From Demequina pelophila (GTDB lineage Bacteria > Actinomycetota > Actinomycetes > Actinomycetales > Demequinaceae): a DNA stretch of 64,000 nt. The stretch's first letter is position 1. Each line of letters starts with the position of its first letter. A program made the translations under genes and the position numbers. Shown here in pieces: positions 17,031 to 28,100 of this stretch. The notes beneath the pieces are model-generated. The model had not been told where the DNA came from, made no database searches, and was given only the letters and a program-made list of their open reading frames with translations. Location of the stretch: positions 1,117,050 to 1,181,049 of the forward strand of contig NZ_BBLY01000001.1 in the NCBI RefSeq assembly GCF_000971175.1. The letters run 5' to 3'.

Positions 17031-17917
17031 GAGTCTTCCCGTACCTTCTTCCGTCCGAGGACTGTGTCGACGGACAGTCGTGGACGATGCTCGTCGAGTC
17101 CGAGCCCATTGACCTACCTACGGCGCTCGTCGACTGGGACTATCACTTCGACCTGAAGCTTCGGCGCACGGTCGAACTCCAGCCTGCACGAATCCGGCGG
17201 GAGTCCGGTCTGCCCGCGGACGCGCCACTCGATCTCGCGGTCGTGTGGAACGCATCGGGATCAAACCTCAGCGGGACCGGAACTCGACACAAGTTGGGCA
17301 GCGGCGAGTCTGAAGCCTGCGACCTGCAGTTGGAGCTTGCCGGCGCAGATCTCGGGGGCGTTCTGACGCTCACCACCACGATCGTGCTCGCCTCACGCCT
17401 GGACGACAGCCCGCCTGCCGCGCCTAGGCGCGCGGGCTCGGTGCTCTGGATGGACGAGGTGGCGTTGCGCCTCCAAGGCGACTCTGCTCAGTTCCCGATG
17501 GCGGTCATTGACTTCGGCCATACGAACCTGCCTCCCGACGCCGGCTGGCACTTGCAGATCACAGGCGGTCTTGAGAGCGCGGCGATGGGCGCTTTGCTCC
17601 TGCTCATCAACGAATCGCACGAGGCGGTAGTCGGCTCGTTCGAATCGGCGGCAAGACCCAAACCCGCTCAGCGAGCCATACTCTCCGCAGTCCGCGCCGA
17701 CGTGGCTCGGACGCTCATCGAGTACTCGCTGGAATGCGAGGACTTCGAAGTCGCGGCCGACTACCCCGAAGGTTCGCTCGGATCAGCCTGCTCGGACGTC
17801 TTCGAGAAGGTCTTCGACGGTCGCTCTGTTGCGGATGTCAGGCTGCTCCGCGAGCACTCCCCGGGCCTGTTCTCGTCCGAACTGCAGGCGCGCACCTCGC
17901 TCTTCAGGGAGATCTGA
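17027..17917 (+). CDS. unknown component of the Z1/GHKL operon
   Basis: A 296-residue protein with no family I recognise. The GTG start at 17027 is chosen because it overlaps the previous stop (GTGA) and gives the sequence VRVFPYLLPSEDC. It has alternating hydrophobic strands, no membrane segment and no nuclease motif I can see. It belongs to a strictly overlapping operon and shares TGATG with the next gene, so it is very probably a structural or adaptor subunit of the same system. Confidence 0.75.
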   Translation: MRVFPYLLPSEDCVDGQSWTMLVESEPIDLPTALVDWDYHFDLKLRRTVELQPARIRRESGLPADAPLDLAVVWNASGSNLSGTGTRHKLGSGESEACDLQLELAGADLGGVLTLTTTIVLASRLDDSPPAAPRRAGSVLWMDEVALRLQGDSAQFPMAVIDFGHTNLPPDAGWHLQITGGLESAAMGALLLLINESHEAVVGSFESAARPKPAQRAILSAVRADVARTLIEYSLECEDFEVAADYPEGSLGSACSDVFEKVFDGRSVADVRLLREHSPGLFSSELQARTSLFREI

Positions 17918-18681
17918 TGGCACATCTGTATCCTCGGCTGCTCAACGCGCCCGCGAAGGAGCTCTTCGCCAAGTACTCGACGGAGCAGCCCCAGTCGCTT
18001 GCGGCGCGCGTGACGACGCACCACGAGTCCGCCGTCTACGTGGCCACCGGCGGCGACCGCGTCTCTGAGTCAGCCCTGCGCGACCTCCGAGACAAAGTGG
18101 TCGAACTCGCGGAATCGGCCGGATACCCGGAGCCCCCGACCGATGCAGTCGCGTTCGACCGCGCACTCGCGTCCACATTGCACGCTGAGATGCAGCTCGT
18201 CCCTGCAGAAGCTGCGTCACGCGACATGTGGGCATTCCTGGCGTTGTGCCTCCTGCCGGATATCGCCTTCTGGCGATTCCCGACGCCCCCTGTGGATCGA
18301 GTCCTCGGCACTGATCTCACCCGTCACGTATACGGGCGCCTATGGTGGCGCGCCCAACTCGTGCATGACAGTCGATCCGCGGAGCCCTACGGCGCCCTCG
18401 CAATTCTCGGCGAAGCTGCTTTTGACCAGATCTATGCGCGGCGCACAGCTCTGGGCGGCAGTCCCACCCTGGTTCGAACGATCCTGGAGGTTTGGCGCCA
18501 ACTCCAAGCTTCCGGAGCGTTGACCGGTCTCAACGAGCGCGAGGTCCTGAGAGACTTCCTCAAGCGACTCCTTCGGCTCAGTTCGTTCCTGTCCTTCGAC
18601 GCAATCTCCGAACAAGCGCTTGGGGCAGAGCTCCATGCGGTGGCGGTTGAGTCCGCAACCGCAGTGCGAAGCGCACGCTAG
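17917..18681 (+). CDS. probable DUF6339-family protein, last gene of the Z1/GHKL operon
   Basis: A 254-residue protein beginning MAHLYPRLLNAPAKELFAKY, which resembles the DUF6339 family from memory; no search was run. It is largely helical with conserved-looking WAFLALCLLPDIAFWRFP (~residues 105-122) and FLKRLLRLSSFLSFDAI near the end. The ATG shares bases with the preceding stop (TGATG). No catalytic motif is evident. It ends 96 bp before the convergent DUF1998 gene. Function unknown; a component of the defence operon by linkage. Confidence 0.75.
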   Translation: MAHLYPRLLNAPAKELFAKYSTEQPQSLAARVTTHHESAVYVATGGDRVSESALRDLRDKVVELAESAGYPEPPTDAVAFDRALASTLHAEMQLVPAEAASRDMWAFLALCLLPDIAFWRFPTPPVDRVLGTDLTRHVYGRLWWRAQLVHDSRSAEPYGALAILGEAAFDQIYARRTALGGSPTLVRTILEVWRQLQASGALTGLNEREVLRDFLKRLLRLSSFLSFDAISEQALGAELHAVAVESATAVRSAR

Positions 18682-18776
18682 GAACTAGCTCGGGCAAGGC
18701 CGGTGACGTCGCGGGCACTCTGCTCGACCTGCTCGCCGTCAAGCGAAACCCGTCTAGTCAGTACCCGCATTCCTGC

Positions 18777-20573
18777 TCAACCCACAAGACCCTGCGCGTT
18801 CTCGAGTACTCCCTCAAGCAGCCCCGGAACACCACCGCCTCCCAGCACCAGCCGTCGGTCGAGGAGCCTGTTGCCGGACTCGCACGAGGTTTCGCTCACC
18901 AGCGCGCACCCGTGGCACGCGGCCAGGTTGAGTTGAGCCGCGCGGTGTCTGTCACTTTCCAAACAGACCGGGTCATTCGAACACACATCTGCATCGCCTA
19001 GCGCCGCGAGCAGGATCGGAAAGAGTAGATCCGGACGGCCAAGCCGAACTAGCCCCCCCAAGGTGCCCTGTGCATCGCCGGCAGCGGTGTAGACGAAGAC
19101 TCCCGCTGTGTTGTCGACGCGCGAAGTACTGGCGTAGATCCGCTCCTGGAGCGAGGCAGACGAGTATCCACTCTCGAACGCGAGGCGGCGTATCAGTAGA
19201 TGCGCGATCGTATGCAGTGCAATGTAGCGCGGCGCCGGGTACTCGAGGCGATGTGCCCACGAAGACTCCTCGCGACTCGCGACCAGGATGGCCGCACGGT
19301 TCTGCACCTCCGGCAACGCCTCCCAACCTGCAAGTCTCGACTCCGCGAATCGCAGGAAGACGCCCTCTCCGAAGAGCTCGATAGCGGGGAACGCAGGATT
19401 GCGCCGCCGGCCAGGGTCGAGATCGGCCGGAACCAGTTTGGCGTCCGCGCTGTGTCGGCGGAAGCCTACAAGGGTTCGAACTTCCCGAACTCTCCTGACC
19501 TGGCCGACGTGAGACAGCACACTCCCTAGCGCGGGCAGCGGCTCCGCGCTCGAAACCTGCCATCCGTCGACAACGAGTGCGCCGGCGGTGTCGTCCCGGC
19601 CGGACTCGAGCTTCTCAACAAATGCTGCCCACTCACCGTCTTTGAGGTCTAGTGCGGGAGACTCGGACGGCTCGTTGCGAGTTCTCGCAACTTCGAGCAC
19701 GAGCTCAGCCGACACCCCAAGTTCGTCCGATATCCACTCGGCGACCATCTCGGCTTGCGGTCCACCACTGTCTTCGACAACCTTCTGGAAGAACGCGTGC
19801 GCGGAAATCTTCTCGGCCATGCGCACCGAGGCTGGCGTGCTCTCGGGGATGTCGAGGGCCGAGACCCGCTCAGAGATGTAATTGCCGGTTGCACCGCGCT
19901 GCACGGCAACGAGTTCGTGATCACACGGTTCGCCGTCGTATTCCCAAGGTTGACGGCCGAGACACTTGATGCCGTCGCGAAGAAGGGAAGCGTTCTGGAC
20001 CAGGTCCGACAGGGGCCGGGAACGCCTACACTTCCGGCATCGGACACGCAGAGACTGAAGCCCCTCGCCGTGTTCTGGCGCCTGCACAAACTCGAGCTCC
20101 TTGTAGGCTTTGCAGACTCGCACCTCCTCTGTGACGCCAGCGTCATTGCCGCGATGCGCCCACTGAAACCATGGGATGTCCTGTGCGTGGCTACCTCCCC
20201 TGCATATTGCGATGTAACGCATTGGCACCCTGAAGCCGCCGCAATCGCACTTGTTTGTCCAGGCACCCTTTTCGCTCCGGGAGTACTGCGAGAGCCGCTG
20301 GCAACGCTCGCAGAACCGCCAAGCGGGGAACCTCCAGTAGCGCAGACCTGCGGCGTCCCTCCCCGCGCGTCCAGCGTGCGTAGGAGGTTCGCGCAGCTCG
20401 CCGGCACCGATGCGAGCGGAGAGCCTCTCGCAATGAATCACCGGCGAGTACTTGAGGTCCCACCATGACGTGTCGGGCGCGATCAACGATTCGCCAAGCA
20501 CATCAGCTATTGCTCCCACGCCGAACGGGCTCAACGACTCAGAGAGCCGCAGCTCATGCACCACTGGCTTCAC
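18777..20573 (-). CDS. drmB: DUF1998-domain protein, DrmB-like
   Basis: A 598-residue protein. N-terminal cysteine clusters (FCERCQRLSQYS...CDCGG near residue 80 and RVRCRKCRRSRP near residue 175) look like zinc fingers. The C-terminal DUF1998 region contains HTIAHLLIRRLAFESGYSS and the Cys-rich DADVCSNDPVCLES...CHGCALVSETSCES. This fits DrmB of DISARM, encoded next to DrmA as here. Start: GTG 20573 has GGAGG 6 nt upstream, whereas the upstream ATG at 20603 has none; either way the gene overlaps the end of drmA. Confidence 0.85.
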   Translation of the reverse strand: MKPVVHELRLSESLSPFGVGAIADVLGESLIAPDTSWWDLKYSPVIHCERLSARIGAGELREPPTHAGRAGRDAAGLRYWRFPAWRFCERCQRLSQYSRSEKGAWTNKCDCGGFRVPMRYIAICRGGSHAQDIPWFQWAHRGNDAGVTEEVRVCKAYKELEFVQAPEHGEGLQSLRVRCRKCRRSRPLSDLVQNASLLRDGIKCLGRQPWEYDGEPCDHELVAVQRGATGNYISERVSALDIPESTPASVRMAEKISAHAFFQKVVEDSGGPQAEMVAEWISDELGVSAELVLEVARTRNEPSESPALDLKDGEWAAFVEKLESGRDDTAGALVVDGWQVSSAEPLPALGSVLSHVGQVRRVREVRTLVGFRRHSADAKLVPADLDPGRRRNPAFPAIELFGEGVFLRFAESRLAGWEALPEVQNRAAILVASREESSWAHRLEYPAPRYIALHTIAHLLIRRLAFESGYSSASLQERIYASTSRVDNTAGVFVYTAAGDAQGTLGGLVRLGRPDLLFPILLAALGDADVCSNDPVCLESDRHRAAQLNLAACHGCALVSETSCESGNRLLDRRLVLGGGGVPGLLEGVLENAQGLVG

Positions 20574-23500
20574 GCGACGCCTCCTCGTTGGGTTCCTGAA
20601 CATGTACCGCGACGTTCGGCTCGACCGAGCGCATCGAATCGCCTACGAGCCAGCCTTCGCCATCCTGACCAAAGCGCTTCAGCAACCCGGGCTCATCGCC
20701 CCGCCTCTCGAAGCGAAGCGCATCGGAGTGTGCGCGCGCTGCACCGGCACGTCGGTCCCAATCGCGGAGCAGACCCTCGAGCTGCTCACGGGAATCCGCT
20801 AGTTCAGCCTCGTCCGAAGCGCCAATGCGTTCGAGCAACGCAGCCGACAGCCGCTCAACCGCGGCGCGCATGACCAAGTCATCGAGCGCGAAGTCAACCG
20901 CGGATTCGTCGCTTCCGAAGTGCTCGAGCGACTGCCGGACAACAGCCACAAGGGCTCCTGCCAGGGACCTGTCTCGAGACGCCAACGACCATGGAGTGAC
21001 ACTCGTAGGTTCGACGCTCCGGTAGAGCGACTCGTGGTAGCCGCGGAAGGTCTCAAAGTGGGACCGATCTCGAGCACGGTTGGAACGGAAAAGGGTGACC
21101 ACGACACCGTTCACGCTGCCTCGACCGACCCGGCTCGTTGCCTGGATGTACTCTGCGGTCGTCTTCGGTTGTCCCACCATCAGCATTAGCGCGAGCCTCG
21201 AGATATCGATTCCGACCGACAGCATGTTGGACGACAGCACAGCGTCGACCGCCTCGCCACCGCCTTCGACGCGCCGCTCGAGCGCTCGAAGATACTTGGG
21301 CAGTTCCTCCGGTCCCCGTCTGCTTGTGAGCTCGAGCACGCGGTCGCCACGGACTTGCCGCAGCGGGACGTCCAGACGAGCGGCTCGCGCAGTCGCCCTT
21401 CGATTCACGTCGTCAAGGAGCAACGTCCCGGTCCGGCCCAACTCTCTCAGGCTGTTGTGGTACAGCACGGCCGTCCAATAGGCGTCCTGTCCGGCATGCG
21501 CCTGGGTCGCGTGTGGGATCTCAAACAACGGCGCAGCAGCCGACACGAGCGCCGACGCCTGCGAGCTTGACTGTGGCATGAGTCCCACGTAGAGCCGACC
21601 GGAACCGTCGTCGACAGGCTCCGAGAAGAACGTGCGGTCGTCGTCAAGACCTGACGGCGGGTAGAGGGCGCTGGCACGGCCATAGAGACCCTTGATCTGT
21701 TCGCTCGCCGACCGAATAGTTGCCGTCGACGCAATGACCTTCGGGCTGGAGCCGCGGCTGGCGAGCAGCACCTGGAGGACCGCGTCGAAGACAGCGACGG
21801 TTGTGCCGAGCGGACCGGACAGCAGATGAAGCTCATCTTGGACAATCAGCGACGGCGGCTTGTAGATGCCACGTAGACCAAGCAGCGCCCCGGCCTCCGC
21901 CTTGAACTGGAGTCGCGCAAACTTGTCGACGGTGGCGAGCAGGATGGTGGGTGGGTCGCGGTACAGAACTTCATCAATGACGGCCAATGGCAGTTCGTCC
22001 GCAAACTCGCATTCCTTGCTCGGACAGTGGATGACGATCTCATGGCCCATCCTTCGGAAGCCGTAGTCACCCTCGTCTGCAGAGGCTCTCACTGGGACGA
22101 GCGGCGCCTGGCACCAAGGACAACTCTGAACCTGAAACTCGTTGGCCTCCTGGGGACGCCTTGCCTTTCGGAGCCGTTCGAGCGACGACCTTGCCCGCGC
22201 GAGAGTCGGCGGTGTCACGTCATTGCCCACCCATAGCCCGATCGAGAATGGCGCCATCCCACGAGCGCGCTCGTCGCGACGACGCAACAGTTCCATCGCA
22301 CATATGAGGGCAGCCGCACGCTCGAACTGTTGTGAGGTGAGCAGTCGCAGGGTGTACCTCGTGATGACTGCAGTGCCTCCGCCGGTAACACCATCCATGA
22401 TCCGACGTCGGAACACCTCCACGGAGGCAAGGCCAAGATACGCCTCCGTCTTGCCGCCACCCGTCGGAAACCAGATGAGATCGACCAGCTCCCGGTCGGC
22501 ATGGCTGTCGTCAGTAGTCGAGGCGAGGGCGACTAGCAAGAAGCCAAGCTGGAAAGGACGCCAGCGAGGCTCTCCAGGAGTTCCGGACCGGTTGAAGGAC
22601 GACTGTCGCATCTGCAGGCGCATAGCGGCCATTCCGAGAGCAAACGCACGCCGGATCTGCTCGTCCTTCCGCAACACACCGATGCCCGAACGCATCCGCG
22701 TCAGAGCCGTTGCCGACCGGGAAGCAATGCGACGTGCACTATCTCCGTCTGCGCCCGAAATCGCGGCGGCTCGCGCTTCCTGCATGCGTACCCAGGTCTC
22801 AAACGCGTCCGCGAAACCTTCGAGCGCGGCAAGCACCTCTGCCGGGTCGGTATCAATGGCGGCGAGAAAGTCGAGACCCAGCGATCTCTCCTCTGCGGCG
22901 CCTGGCTCAAACGCCGTCGTCTTGATCGCCGGCGTTACGAACGCAGGAACTGGCTCAAGGAAGACGCTCGTGCAGATGCCCTCTTCCTCCCTCCAGTTGG
23001 CCGCCATGCCGTGCCCTGCGGCATAGACCTTGCGGTTGCGGAAGCGGAAGCGCAGTTCCTCGGCTTCATCGTCGAGATTGGCGCAGTGTGCAGTCGAGTA
23101 TTCCATCATCGCGCCAGCGGGATCGGGCTTCACTTCGAGCCCTACCTGGTAAAGCACTGACGCCGATTCCAACCGAGGCTCAGCGGGCATCGCCGACCTC
23201 GCACGGAAGTGCACCGTGACGAGGAAGCCGCCCTTGATCCGCCTCCAGCGAGATCCCACCTCCACCGGGACTGCGCCAGCAACGGCCCGGCGGTGAGTCG
23301 ACTCGTCCGAGAGCACCACATCGACAAGCTCGAACGGGACGCGTTGCCAGCGCGACGGCTCACCGTCGGTCAACTCGTAGGTCGCCGCGCGCACGCTACA
23401 GACGACGCGCGGCAGGTCGGTGACGAAAGAGATCGCGACCGACGACGGCCTCCAGTCTTCGGCGATACGGGGCAGTGCCCCAACTTCCTCAACATCTCCC

Positions 23501-23679
23501 TCCGGAACGTCCGCATCGGTGACCTCCTCAGCAGCGTCGGTCTCAGGCGGAAACAGCATTCCGACCGTGTATTGGAGGTGAGGGCGGTTGAGAAGAGTTT
23601 CGCGGTCGCCCCCCTCAGGGCCGACGTAGGCCTTACGCAGGTGATCGAGCGCCGCGGCCTGAGCCGCTGTCAACGTCAT
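20554..23679 (-). CDS. drmA: SF2 helicase-related protein, DrmA-like
   Basis: A 1041-residue helicase. Motif I is IWFPTGGGKTEAYLGL (~residue 408), motif II VQDELHLLSG (~613), motif III ASTATIRS (~654) and motif VI EYIQATSRVGRG (~851). Length, the divergent motif II and position next to a DUF1998 gene match DISARM DrmA, which loads on DNA with DrmB. The start overlaps the stop of the NERD gene (ATGA) and the end overlaps drmB. It has no N-terminal nuclease motif that I can see. Confidence 0.87.
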   Translation of the reverse strand: MTLTAAQAAALDHLRKAYVGPEGGDRETLLNRPHLQYTVGMLFPPETDAAEEVTDADVPEGDVEEVGALPRIAEDWRPSSVAISFVTDLPRVVCSVRAATYELTDGEPSRWQRVPFELVDVVLSDESTHRRAVAGAVPVEVGSRWRRIKGGFLVTVHFRARSAMPAEPRLESASVLYQVGLEVKPDPAGAMMEYSTAHCANLDDEAEELRFRFRNRKVYAAGHGMAANWREEEGICTSVFLEPVPAFVTPAIKTTAFEPGAAEERSLGLDFLAAIDTDPAEVLAALEGFADAFETWVRMQEARAAAISGADGDSARRIASRSATALTRMRSGIGVLRKDEQIRRAFALGMAAMRLQMRQSSFNRSGTPGEPRWRPFQLGFLLVALASTTDDSHADRELVDLIWFPTGGGKTEAYLGLASVEVFRRRIMDGVTGGGTAVITRYTLRLLTSQQFERAAALICAMELLRRRDERARGMAPFSIGLWVGNDVTPPTLARARSSLERLRKARRPQEANEFQVQSCPWCQAPLVPVRASADEGDYGFRRMGHEIVIHCPSKECEFADELPLAVIDEVLYRDPPTILLATVDKFARLQFKAEAGALLGLRGIYKPPSLIVQDELHLLSGPLGTTVAVFDAVLQVLLASRGSSPKVIASTATIRSASEQIKGLYGRASALYPPSGLDDDRTFFSEPVDDGSGRLYVGLMPQSSSQASALVSAAAPLFEIPHATQAHAGQDAYWTAVLYHNSLRELGRTGTLLLDDVNRRATARAARLDVPLRQVRGDRVLELTSRRGPEELPKYLRALERRVEGGGEAVDAVLSSNMLSVGIDISRLALMLMVGQPKTTAEYIQATSRVGRGSVNGVVVTLFRSNRARDRSHFETFRGYHESLYRSVEPTSVTPWSLASRDRSLAGALVAVVRQSLEHFGSDESAVDFALDDLVMRAAVERLSAALLERIGASDEAELADSREQLEGLLRDWDRRAGAARAHSDALRFERRGDEPGLLKRFGQDGEGWLVGDSMRSVEPNVAVHVQEPNEEASREASGA

Positions 23680-25196
23680 TCGCCGACCAGTCGGTGTTTA
23701 GCCAGCGATTGCATGAACTTCCTCTCCTCCGGTGTCACCACCATGTGAAGCCCGACGCGCGGCCTCGTGATCGCAACGTACAGCGCCGCCATTGCCGCCG
23801 TGGTGCGCTCCTTCGGCAATGAGCACACGATCACATGATCCGCCTCGAGCCCCTTCGCCTCCTGGGGAGTCTTGACCGCAAGGGTGTCAGCCGCCCCCGC
23901 AACAACGCAGGCATCACCAGCAGGAATCACCCACACCTCGGAGCGTGCAACTCCTTCAGAGGCAAGGGACCGCGCAATGTCGGCAACCGCGTCGCGGCGC
24001 CTGGCCTCCGGCACCGTGTACCACTGCACCTGATCGCCATGCACGATTCCCGGATCGCCAATGTCCGCACCCAGGTAGTTCTTCACGACATCAACCACAC
24101 CCTTGGTGTTGCGCACGTTGCGGTCAAGTTGAAAGACCGCACATTCGGACATCACGATCGCGTAGACATCAGGATCGAAGCGACCGTCCACATGCGCCTG
24201 GTTGTTGGGGTCAAGGAACATTCTCCACCGGCCAGCGCTCCGACCTCCACGCACCAGTGTTTCGAGCCTGTCCATCGACCCTGCGTTCATCAGGTCCTGC
24301 GCCTCGTCTATCAGCACCACGTCGAAGTCTCGACCCGCGTCCAGCCCCGCGAAGGGTGCCACAACCACAGCATGCCCGCTCAATAGCGTATCGAAGTAGC
24401 CCCCGAGTGCCGGAGAGCCGAATGTGACGAGGACGTCCGCACCGTTCGCAGCCTCCTGGCGCGCCAACTGTGCGAGTGCCAGCGACTTGCCCGTGCCTGC
24501 CCCGCCCAGCACCATCATCCGCTCATTCATCGCGGCGCCAGCAACGACCCTCGCCTGTTCACGTGTAGCGCGTTCCTGCTCCTCGAGCACCGTTCCTCGC
24601 ATGGCATCGATGACCGGCAGCCTCGAGAACTCGCCAAACAGCCAACTTCGCAATGTGCTTGTGGAGGCGGCACGCTGTCGAGGGGGCGGCTCGGGCGCGT
24701 TCTCGGCGAGATCGTCCAATAGCCTGCGCAGTCGCTCGACCGTCATATCAGCTTTCGCGAGCCAGTGGCTTGCCTTCCACTCTACGGAGTGCGGCGGCGA
24801 CTCAATGTCGGGGGTCACCACAATCGCTTCGCGCGCGAACCAACCGGCGTTCTCCTCCTGCAAGATGTCGGCCAGCGCGTACATCGCCGATCGCGCCTGC
24901 TCCATGGGCCCAGTGGGAAGCGGGTGCCACTCGCCCGCGCGGTCGCGGCTGTACCAAGAACCGCCGTCCTTGGTCACCCCTCCACCCTTGACCTCAATGA
25001 CGAGCACCACGCCCTTCCAGAGGATGACAAAGTCTGCTTCTGCCTGCTGCTTGTAGCGATGCGACCTCAATTTGACCGAGTGAAACGCTACGGCGTCCGC
25101 GGGACCAGGCACCTGGCGGAGAAGGCGAGCGAGTCTCGTTTCGGCAGCACTTTGCGACGTGCTCTCGATCGTCTTCAGATCCGGTACCAGGATCAT
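23676..25196 (-). CDS. NERD nuclease fused to a UvrD-like helicase
   Basis: A 506-residue protein. Residues ~20-130 form a NERD (nuclease-related) domain with the PD-(D/E)XK-type core ADFVILWKG and VIEVKGGG (~residue 68). Then comes an SF1 ATPase: Walker A LGGAGTGKSLAL (~residue 230), Walker B VLIDEAQDL (~295), and the UvrD_C-like TPQEAKGLEADHVIV and YVAITRPRVGL near the end. The start ATG 25196 overlaps the stop of the giant GHKL-helicase gene (ATGA); an upstream ATG at 25214 exists. A DNA nuclease/translocase step in the minus-strand operon is likely. Confidence 0.88.
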   Translation of the reverse strand: MILVPDLKTIESTSQSAAETRLARLLRQVPGPADAVAFHSVKLRSHRYKQQAEADFVILWKGVVLVIEVKGGGVTKDGGSWYSRDRAGEWHPLPTGPMEQARSAMYALADILQEENAGWFAREAIVVTPDIESPPHSVEWKASHWLAKADMTVERLRRLLDDLAENAPEPPPRQRAASTSTLRSWLFGEFSRLPVIDAMRGTVLEEQERATREQARVVAGAAMNERMMVLGGAGTGKSLALAQLARQEAANGADVLVTFGSPALGGYFDTLLSGHAVVVAPFAGLDAGRDFDVVLIDEAQDLMNAGSMDRLETLVRGGRSAGRWRMFLDPNNQAHVDGRFDPDVYAIVMSECAVFQLDRNVRNTKGVVDVVKNYLGADIGDPGIVHGDQVQWYTVPEARRRDAVADIARSLASEGVARSEVWVIPAGDACVVAGAADTLAVKTPQEAKGLEADHVIVCSLPKERTTAAMAALYVAITRPRVGLHMVVTPEERKFMQSLAKHRLVGE

Positions 25197-28100
25197 GCAT
25201 CCTGCCTTTGCCACAGGTCCTCGTACTCGCGAAAGCCCAGCAACTCGTCGGCGTTCGAATCCCCGAAGCTGTCCGCAAGGTCAACGATCAGGCACTCCTC
25301 CTTGCCGCCATTCGCGGGGCCGCGCAATCCACGCCCCGCCATCTGGATGTAGGCGTTCGGGCTGAACGTCGGGCGAGCGATGTAGAGCGCACGAACGCCA
25401 GGAGCATCGAAGCCCTGGATGAGCAAGTCACAGTTGGTGAGCACTCGAAGCTCTCTTGCTTTGAATCGCTCGATCACGTCCCGACGCTCCTGGCGGCTCG
25501 TCTGGCCGCTCACGGCGGCGGCCTCGACACCTCGGTACCGGAGTACGGCTGCAAGCAGCTGCGCTGACAGGACGCTTGGAGTGAACACGAGCACCGGCCA
25601 GTCGGGGTCGAGCCCCAGAATGTGCTCGACCAGGACTGACATTCGGTCGTGACTGGCTCCGATGCGGTCGAGCACTTCGGGGCTGATTCGACGCATCTCG
25701 GTGGCCTCTCGCCTCTGCGCCGGCGTCAACGCGACGTCCACGCCCTGAAGCACCTGGTGCTTCACGCGGGCGAGCACGCCGAGGCCCGCGAGTTCCTGAT
25801 AGGCCCTTTCATCGAATGCGCTGATCTTCCTGTTGCCAAATCGTGCCACGAGCGACTTGGTGGCCTCTTCGGACTTCCCCTTGAACGGCGTCGCAGAAAG
25901 CCCCACGAGGGGGCGCTCATATCCGTGCCCAGCGATTCCCAACCAAGTGAGGATGCGGGTGTAGAGGGCAGAGGCCCCAGCCCGGTGCCCCTCGTCGACA
26001 ATCACCGCGGACGCGTTGCGGAGCCACTCATAGTCATCGCTCTCCTGCTCAATGATCACACGCAGCTTCGCGTCAGTCGCGACGATGATGCTGAACTCAG
26101 TATCAGGCTCGTGCACGTCGTTGTTGTCCCAGAGTCTGGCAACGGTGAGCGGGCGCTCGTCGGCAAGCCCTCGCCATACGGTGCTCCAAGTTTGCACGGC
26201 CTGCTCGCAGAGCTCCTGTGACTGAGCGATCCACAGCACCGGCCCCCGAAGTCGCCCCTCGATGAATAGTCGTAGCACCGTTTCTGATGCAACGCGCGTC
26301 TTTCCAGCGCCGGTGGGAAGCTCAACCATGGCCTTCGACGCCCGCCCACGAGCATCACGAACAGTAAGGACCTCGTTGAGTTCGCTGCGGATCCGCTCCT
26401 GGAAGTCGTGCAGCGGGTTGAGAATCGTTGCCCCCGGGACCACGAACTCTGCGTCTCGGCGCTCTCCTCGACGTCCGCCATACTCAGACCCGAATCCCAT
26501 GTCGCGCAACCACGAAATGGTGGCAGAGTTTCCGGCCCACATGGTCGGCACATCTGTGAACCCGAGCTGCCTGAAGTTGTCAGCCAGGAGTTTCACCGAG
26601 TCAGAGCCGTAGACAGTCAGGAACAGCTCCCCGACAGCCGTATTCCTGTCCACCAAGCCTTGCGCTGCGAGCGCGCTCCATAGCCCGCGAGGCAGGGCCT
26701 CCCGCAAGTCGTCGTCGCCGAAGTAGGCCGCTAGGCGATCCGCGTCATTGTCAGCGCTCTTCGCGTCGACTCGCATGGCCTCAAGCTCGTGCGCCAGACC
26801 CTTTTTGCGGACATCAACGAGCTGCGCGTTGGTGAGCGAGAGATCGAATGCCTCGTTGACTAGGTGCAAGACCCGGTCGTCATCTACGAGCTCAGACACC
26901 ACAAGTGTCACGCCGTCGAGGTGAGACTCCAGGCTCTTGTCCTCCACACCGTCTTCCGTAGTGACCAACTTAGTAATCCGCCCAGCGCGGACCACCATTG
27001 CATTGGTCAGGGAATGCGCGGTTGCGACGCTCCGCAAGCCTGTGAATACGTCGAGCACCCGCTGCGCCGGCTGACGCCCCTCGACTACGAGCGAGAAGCT
27101 GAAGCTGTCCTGGAATCGTCGGCAGCCAACGACGCTGACGAGCGCGTCGGCGCTCTCCTCTGTCGCATAGAGATATGGCCGCTGCCGATTCTCGAGGTAG
27201 TCCCGCTGCTCCTCGTTCTCGGCCACGAAGACAGACTCCGGCGGGCGGTTCTCGACTGCGCGTCCTACGCGAGCCGGAATCCCCGGCGGGCGGCTACCTG
27301 GGTACGCGGATCGACACGCCCCGACAATGAAGTCCACCAAAGCCGTGTCGGGAATCGTGCGCGCAAGATGCGGCGTCTGCAGCGCGGAGCGAAGCGTGTC
27401 CGGGTCGACTTGCGACAACTCTTTCGGCGGCGCAAGGGTTGCAGCCACCGCTCTTGGTCCCTGGAACAGGGGAAGAAGTTCTGCGTACTGAACGAGACCA
27501 CTGTCCACCGCTCGACGCGGAGGCACGCAACCCCTGGTCGTCATGACGAGGCCCGCCCGGTCAACAGCCCACCGGACAGGAGAGAGCACCTTGTGGTTCA
27601 GACCTGAGTCAATGTCTTCGCAGTCCCAGAACTCGGCGCTGCCGGCGAGCAATCCCATCGTCCACAAGACACGATCATGATCCGGGCCCCCCGACGCCGC
27701 CAACACGAGCAGTGCCGAAACCGGGCCGCGGCTTGAGTCATCCGCAGGCGGGAACAGTTCGACTCGTTCGACGGGTCGCTCTCCAGGGCCGCGGTTGGAG
27801 TTCAGCGTCTCGAGCACCCAGGACTGGTATTCATCCCCGAAGAACTCGTCCTCAATGTCAAATCCCTCCTGAGGCTGCGTCGCCACCCCGAGGGAGTGCG
27901 CGACTTCAGGCACACAACGACTCTTGTCCAGCAGCAGCGATGCGAATCTGTCGTCGGTCTCATGGTCGAGGTCGATTACCTTCTGAGGCCACTGCCAGCC
28001 ACCCGACCTCGTCGGCACCCTGACATAGCCGGCACCAGCATTCGTTGGGTCCGCCAGGAGCTTCGAAGCCTGGCGGACAGGCACGTCCAGTGCCGAGTCC

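Noticed and set aside
18777..25196. A complete canonical DISARM system
   Set aside because: Only DrmA- and DrmB-like genes plus a C5-methylase are found; no PLD-type DrmC, SNF2-type DrmD or DrmE is in the window.
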